This document shows, piece after piece, positions 61,321-64,000 of a stretch of DNA of 64,000 nt. This DNA is from Mercurialis annua (lineage: Eukaryota > Streptophyta > Magnoliopsida > Malpighiales > Euphorbiaceae). The position numbers were made by a program, and so were the translations under genes. Numbering within the stretch: position 1 is the stretch's first letter; each line of letters begins with the position of its first letter. The notes beneath the pieces are model-generated. The model had not been told where the DNA came from and did not search any database. It saw nothing but the letters and a program-made list of their open reading frames with translations. The stretch lies in the NCBI RefSeq assembly GCF_937616625.2, contig NC_065573.1:10741001-10805000 (forward strand). The letters are read 5' to 3'.

Positions 61321-61933
61321 GATTCGTAACGTTTGTAAATGTTAGGTTTAAATTGCTAAAAAGGCGAACGTTTGGATTTGTTTCATAACGTTTGTAAACG
61401 TTTGGCTTAAATCACTAAAAAGGGGAAACGTTTGGATTTTTTCGTAACGTTTGTAAACGTTTTGCTTAAATCGCTAAAAAGGTGAAACGTTTCAAATTTT
61501 ATAACGTTTGTAAACGTTTAACTTAAATTGCTAAAAACGTGAAACGTTGGATTTGTTTCGTAACGTTTGTAAACGTTTGGCTTAAAATGCTAAAAAGGTG
61601 AAACGTTTATATTTGTTTCGAAAATTTAAACGTTTGAATTTGTTTCGTAACGTTTTAAACGTTTGGTTTTGTTTCGTAGCGTTTGTAAACGTTCGGCTTA
61701 AATCGCTAAAAAGGTGAAACGTTTTTATTTGTTCCGTAAGGTTTCTAAACGTTTGGCTTAAATTGCTACAAAGGTTAAACGTTTGCATTTGTTTCGTAGC
61801 GTTTGTAAACGTTTTGCTTAAATTGCTAAAAAGGTGACACGTTTGGATTTGTTTCTTAACCTTTTTAAACGTTTGGCTTAATCGCTAGAAAGGTGACACA
61901 TTTGGATTTGTTTCATAACCATTGTAAACGTTT
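59909..61933 (+). repeat. ~2.0-kb satellite superblock, copy 1
   Basis: Monomers from GGCTTAATTGCTAAAAAGAT to about 61933 recur at 61934 onward with a shift of 2006-2025 bp, for example 60038/62063 and 61582/63588. It overlaps the end of the 3.64-kb block, so duplications of different size are nested. Confidence 0.75.
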
Positions 61934-63935
61934 GGCTTAATTGCTAACAAGATGAAATGCTTGAATTTGTTTCATAACATTGGTAAACATTTGGCTTAAA
62001 TTGCTAAAAAGGTGAAACGCTTGGTTTTGTTTCGTAGCGTTTGTAAAGGTTTGTTTAAATTGCTAAAAATGTGAAACGTTTGGATTTGTTTCGTAACGTT
62101 TTAAACGTTTGGTTTTGTTTCGTAACAATTGGCTTAAATCGCTAAAAAGGTGAAACGTTTGGATTTGTTTCGTAACGGTTGTAAAATTTTGGCTTAAATT
62201 GCTAAAAAGGTAAAACGTTTGGATTTGTTTCATAACTTTTGTAAACATTTGGCTTAAATTGCTAAAAAGGTTAAACGTTTGGATTTGTTTCGGAACTTTT
62301 GTAAACGTTTGGCTTAATTTGCTAAATAGGTGAAACGCTTGGATTTGTTTCGTAACATTTGTAAATCTTTGGCTTTAATTGCTAAAAAGGCGAAACACTT
62401 GGATTTGTTTCGCAACGTTTGTAAACGTTTGGCTTAAATTGCTAAAAAGGTGAAACATTTGGATTTGTTTCATACTCTTTCTAAACATTTTGCTTAAATC
62501 GCTAAAAATGGGGAAATGTTTGGATTTGTTTCGTGACTTTTGTAAACGTTTGGCTTAAATCGCTAAAAATGTGACACGTTTGGATTTGTTTCGTAACGTT
62601 TTGAACATTTGATTTTGTTTCGGAATGTTTGGCTTAAATCGCAAAAAAGGTGAAACGTTTGGATTTATTTCATAATGTTTATAAATGTTGGCATAAATCG
62701 CTAAGAAGGCAAAACATTTGGATTTGTTTCGTAACGTTTGTAAATGTTTGCTTCAATCACTAAAAAGGTTAAACGTTTGGATTTGTTTCGTAACGTTTGT
62801 AAACGTTTGGCATAAATCGCTAAAAAGGTGAAATGTTTGGATTTGTTTCGTAACGTTTGAAACGTTTTGCTTAAATCGCTAAAATGGGGAAACGCTTGGT
62901 TTTGTTTCGTGACATTTGTAAACGTTCGGCTTAAATCTATAAAAAGGGTGAAACGTTTGGTTTTGTTTCGTAACGTTTGTAAACGTTTGGCTTAAATTGC
63001 AAAAGAGGTGAAACGCTTGGATTTGTTTCATAACTTTTGTAAACGTTTTGCTTAAATTACTAAAAAGGTGAAAAGCTCGAATTTGTTTCGGAACGTTTGT
63101 AGACGTTTGGCTTATATTGCTAAATAGGTGAAACGGTTAGTTTGTTTCGTAACATTTGTTAGGGTTTTTCTTAAATCGTTAAAAACATGAACCATTTGGA
63201 TTTGTTTCGTAACGTTTTAAACGTTTGGTTTTATTTCGTAACTTTTGTAAACGTTTGGCTTAAATTGCTAAGAAGGTGAAACGGTTAGATTTGATTCGTA
63301 ACGTTTCGAAATGTTAGGCTTAAATTGCTAAAAAGGCGAACGTTTGGATTTGTTTCATAGCGTTTGTAAACGTTTGGCTTAAATCACTAAAAAAGGGAAA
63401 CGTTTGGATTTTTTTGTAACGTTTGTAAACGTTTGGCTTAAATCGCAAAAAAGGTTAAACGTTTCAAATTTCGTAACGTTTGTAAATGTTTAACTTAAAT
63501 TGCTAAAAACGTGAAACGTTGGATTTGTTTCGTAACGTTTGTAAACGTTTCGCTTAAAATGCAAAAAAGGTGAAACATTTATATTTGTTAAGAAACATTT
63601 AAACGTTTGAATTTGTTTCGTAACGTTTTAAACGTTTGGTTTTGTTTCGTAGCGTTTGTAAACGTTCGGCTTTGTTTCGTAGCGTTTGTAAACGTTCGGC
63701 TTAAATCGCTAAAAAGGTGAAACGTGTTTATTTGTTCCGTAACCTTTCTAAACGTTTGGCTTAAATTGCTACAAAGGTTAAACGTTTGCATTTGTTTCGT
63801 AGCGTTTGTTAACGTTTTGCTTAAATTGCTAAAAAGGTGACACGTTTGGATTTGTTTCTTAACCTTTTAAAACGTTTGGCTTAATCGCTAGAAAGGTGAC
63901 ACATTTGGATTTGTTTCATAACCTTTGTAAACGTT
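61934..63935 (+). repeat. ~2.0-kb satellite superblock, copy 2
   Basis: Copy of 59909-61933 with very similar variants, including TAAATGTTTGCTTCAATCACT and GTTAGGGTTTTTCTTAAATC. It is one of the most recent-looking block duplications in the window. Confidence 0.75.
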
Positions 63936-64000
63936 TGGCTTAAATCGCTAAAAAGGTGAAACATTTGGATTTGTTTCATAACATTTGTAAACGTTGGCTT

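Larger units (their letters stand above)
50811..64000 (+). repeat. 60-bp satellite array, block C (single orientation)
   Basis: About 220 forward monomers running to the window edge. It begins with the right 16-bp flanking duplication of element 2 (50811-50826). Minus-strand frames up to 206 aa (52047-52667) are periodic satellite readings. Monomer variants reveal block duplications of about 3.2, 3.6 and 2.0 kb. No gene, RNA or other mobile element is seen. Confidence 0.97.

Overview
The window looks like plant (probably eudicot) heterochromatin. I find no host gene that I would call functional. About two thirds (~42.7 kb, roughly 700 monomers) is one AT-rich tandem satellite with a 60-bp monomer. 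Bases 32701-32760 are an exact copy of the consensus as I read it. Short open frames through the satellite exist because 60 is divisible by 3. They translate to degenerate 20-residue repeats and are not treated as genes. The plant assignment rests on two LTR retrotransposons with the initiator-Met-tRNA primer site usual in plant elements, plant-style promoter motifs in their LTRs, a Mutator-type MITE, and an insert that resembles plant mitochondrial DNA. I cannot name the species.

Layout. Block A (1-18337) is satellite whose monomers switch strand about two dozen times. It is interrupted by a 232-bp foreign, organelle-like insert (2811-3042) and a 450-bp Mutator-type MITE (3302-3751) with a perfect 9-bp target duplication. 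At 18338-28865 lies a complete LTR element on the minus strand: two 2983-bp LTRs about 0.5% different by eye, an AAAAA target duplication, a primer-binding site and a polypurine tract, but no gag or pol frame. Block B (28866-40739) is satellite in a single orientation. At 40740-50810 lies a related element on the plus strand. It has lost almost all of its 5' LTR, carries a tRNA/SINE-like head, has a 5549-bp 3' LTR containing gene-like material, and is flanked by a 16-bp duplication. Block C (50811-64000) is again single-orientation satellite.

The satellite has structure at several scales: AACGTT palindromes spaced 10, 30 and 20 bp apart; a degenerate 30-bp half-unit; local 60-, 120- and ~180-bp duplications; and block duplications of about 2.0, 2.1, 2.5, 3.2 and 3.6 kb. 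Because the blocks are duplicated, paralogous empty sites survive for the MITE, both LTR elements and the foreign insert, so the insertions can be dated relative to the block duplications.

All comparisons were made by reading the sequence. Family names, percent identities and ages are estimates, and no database was consulted.
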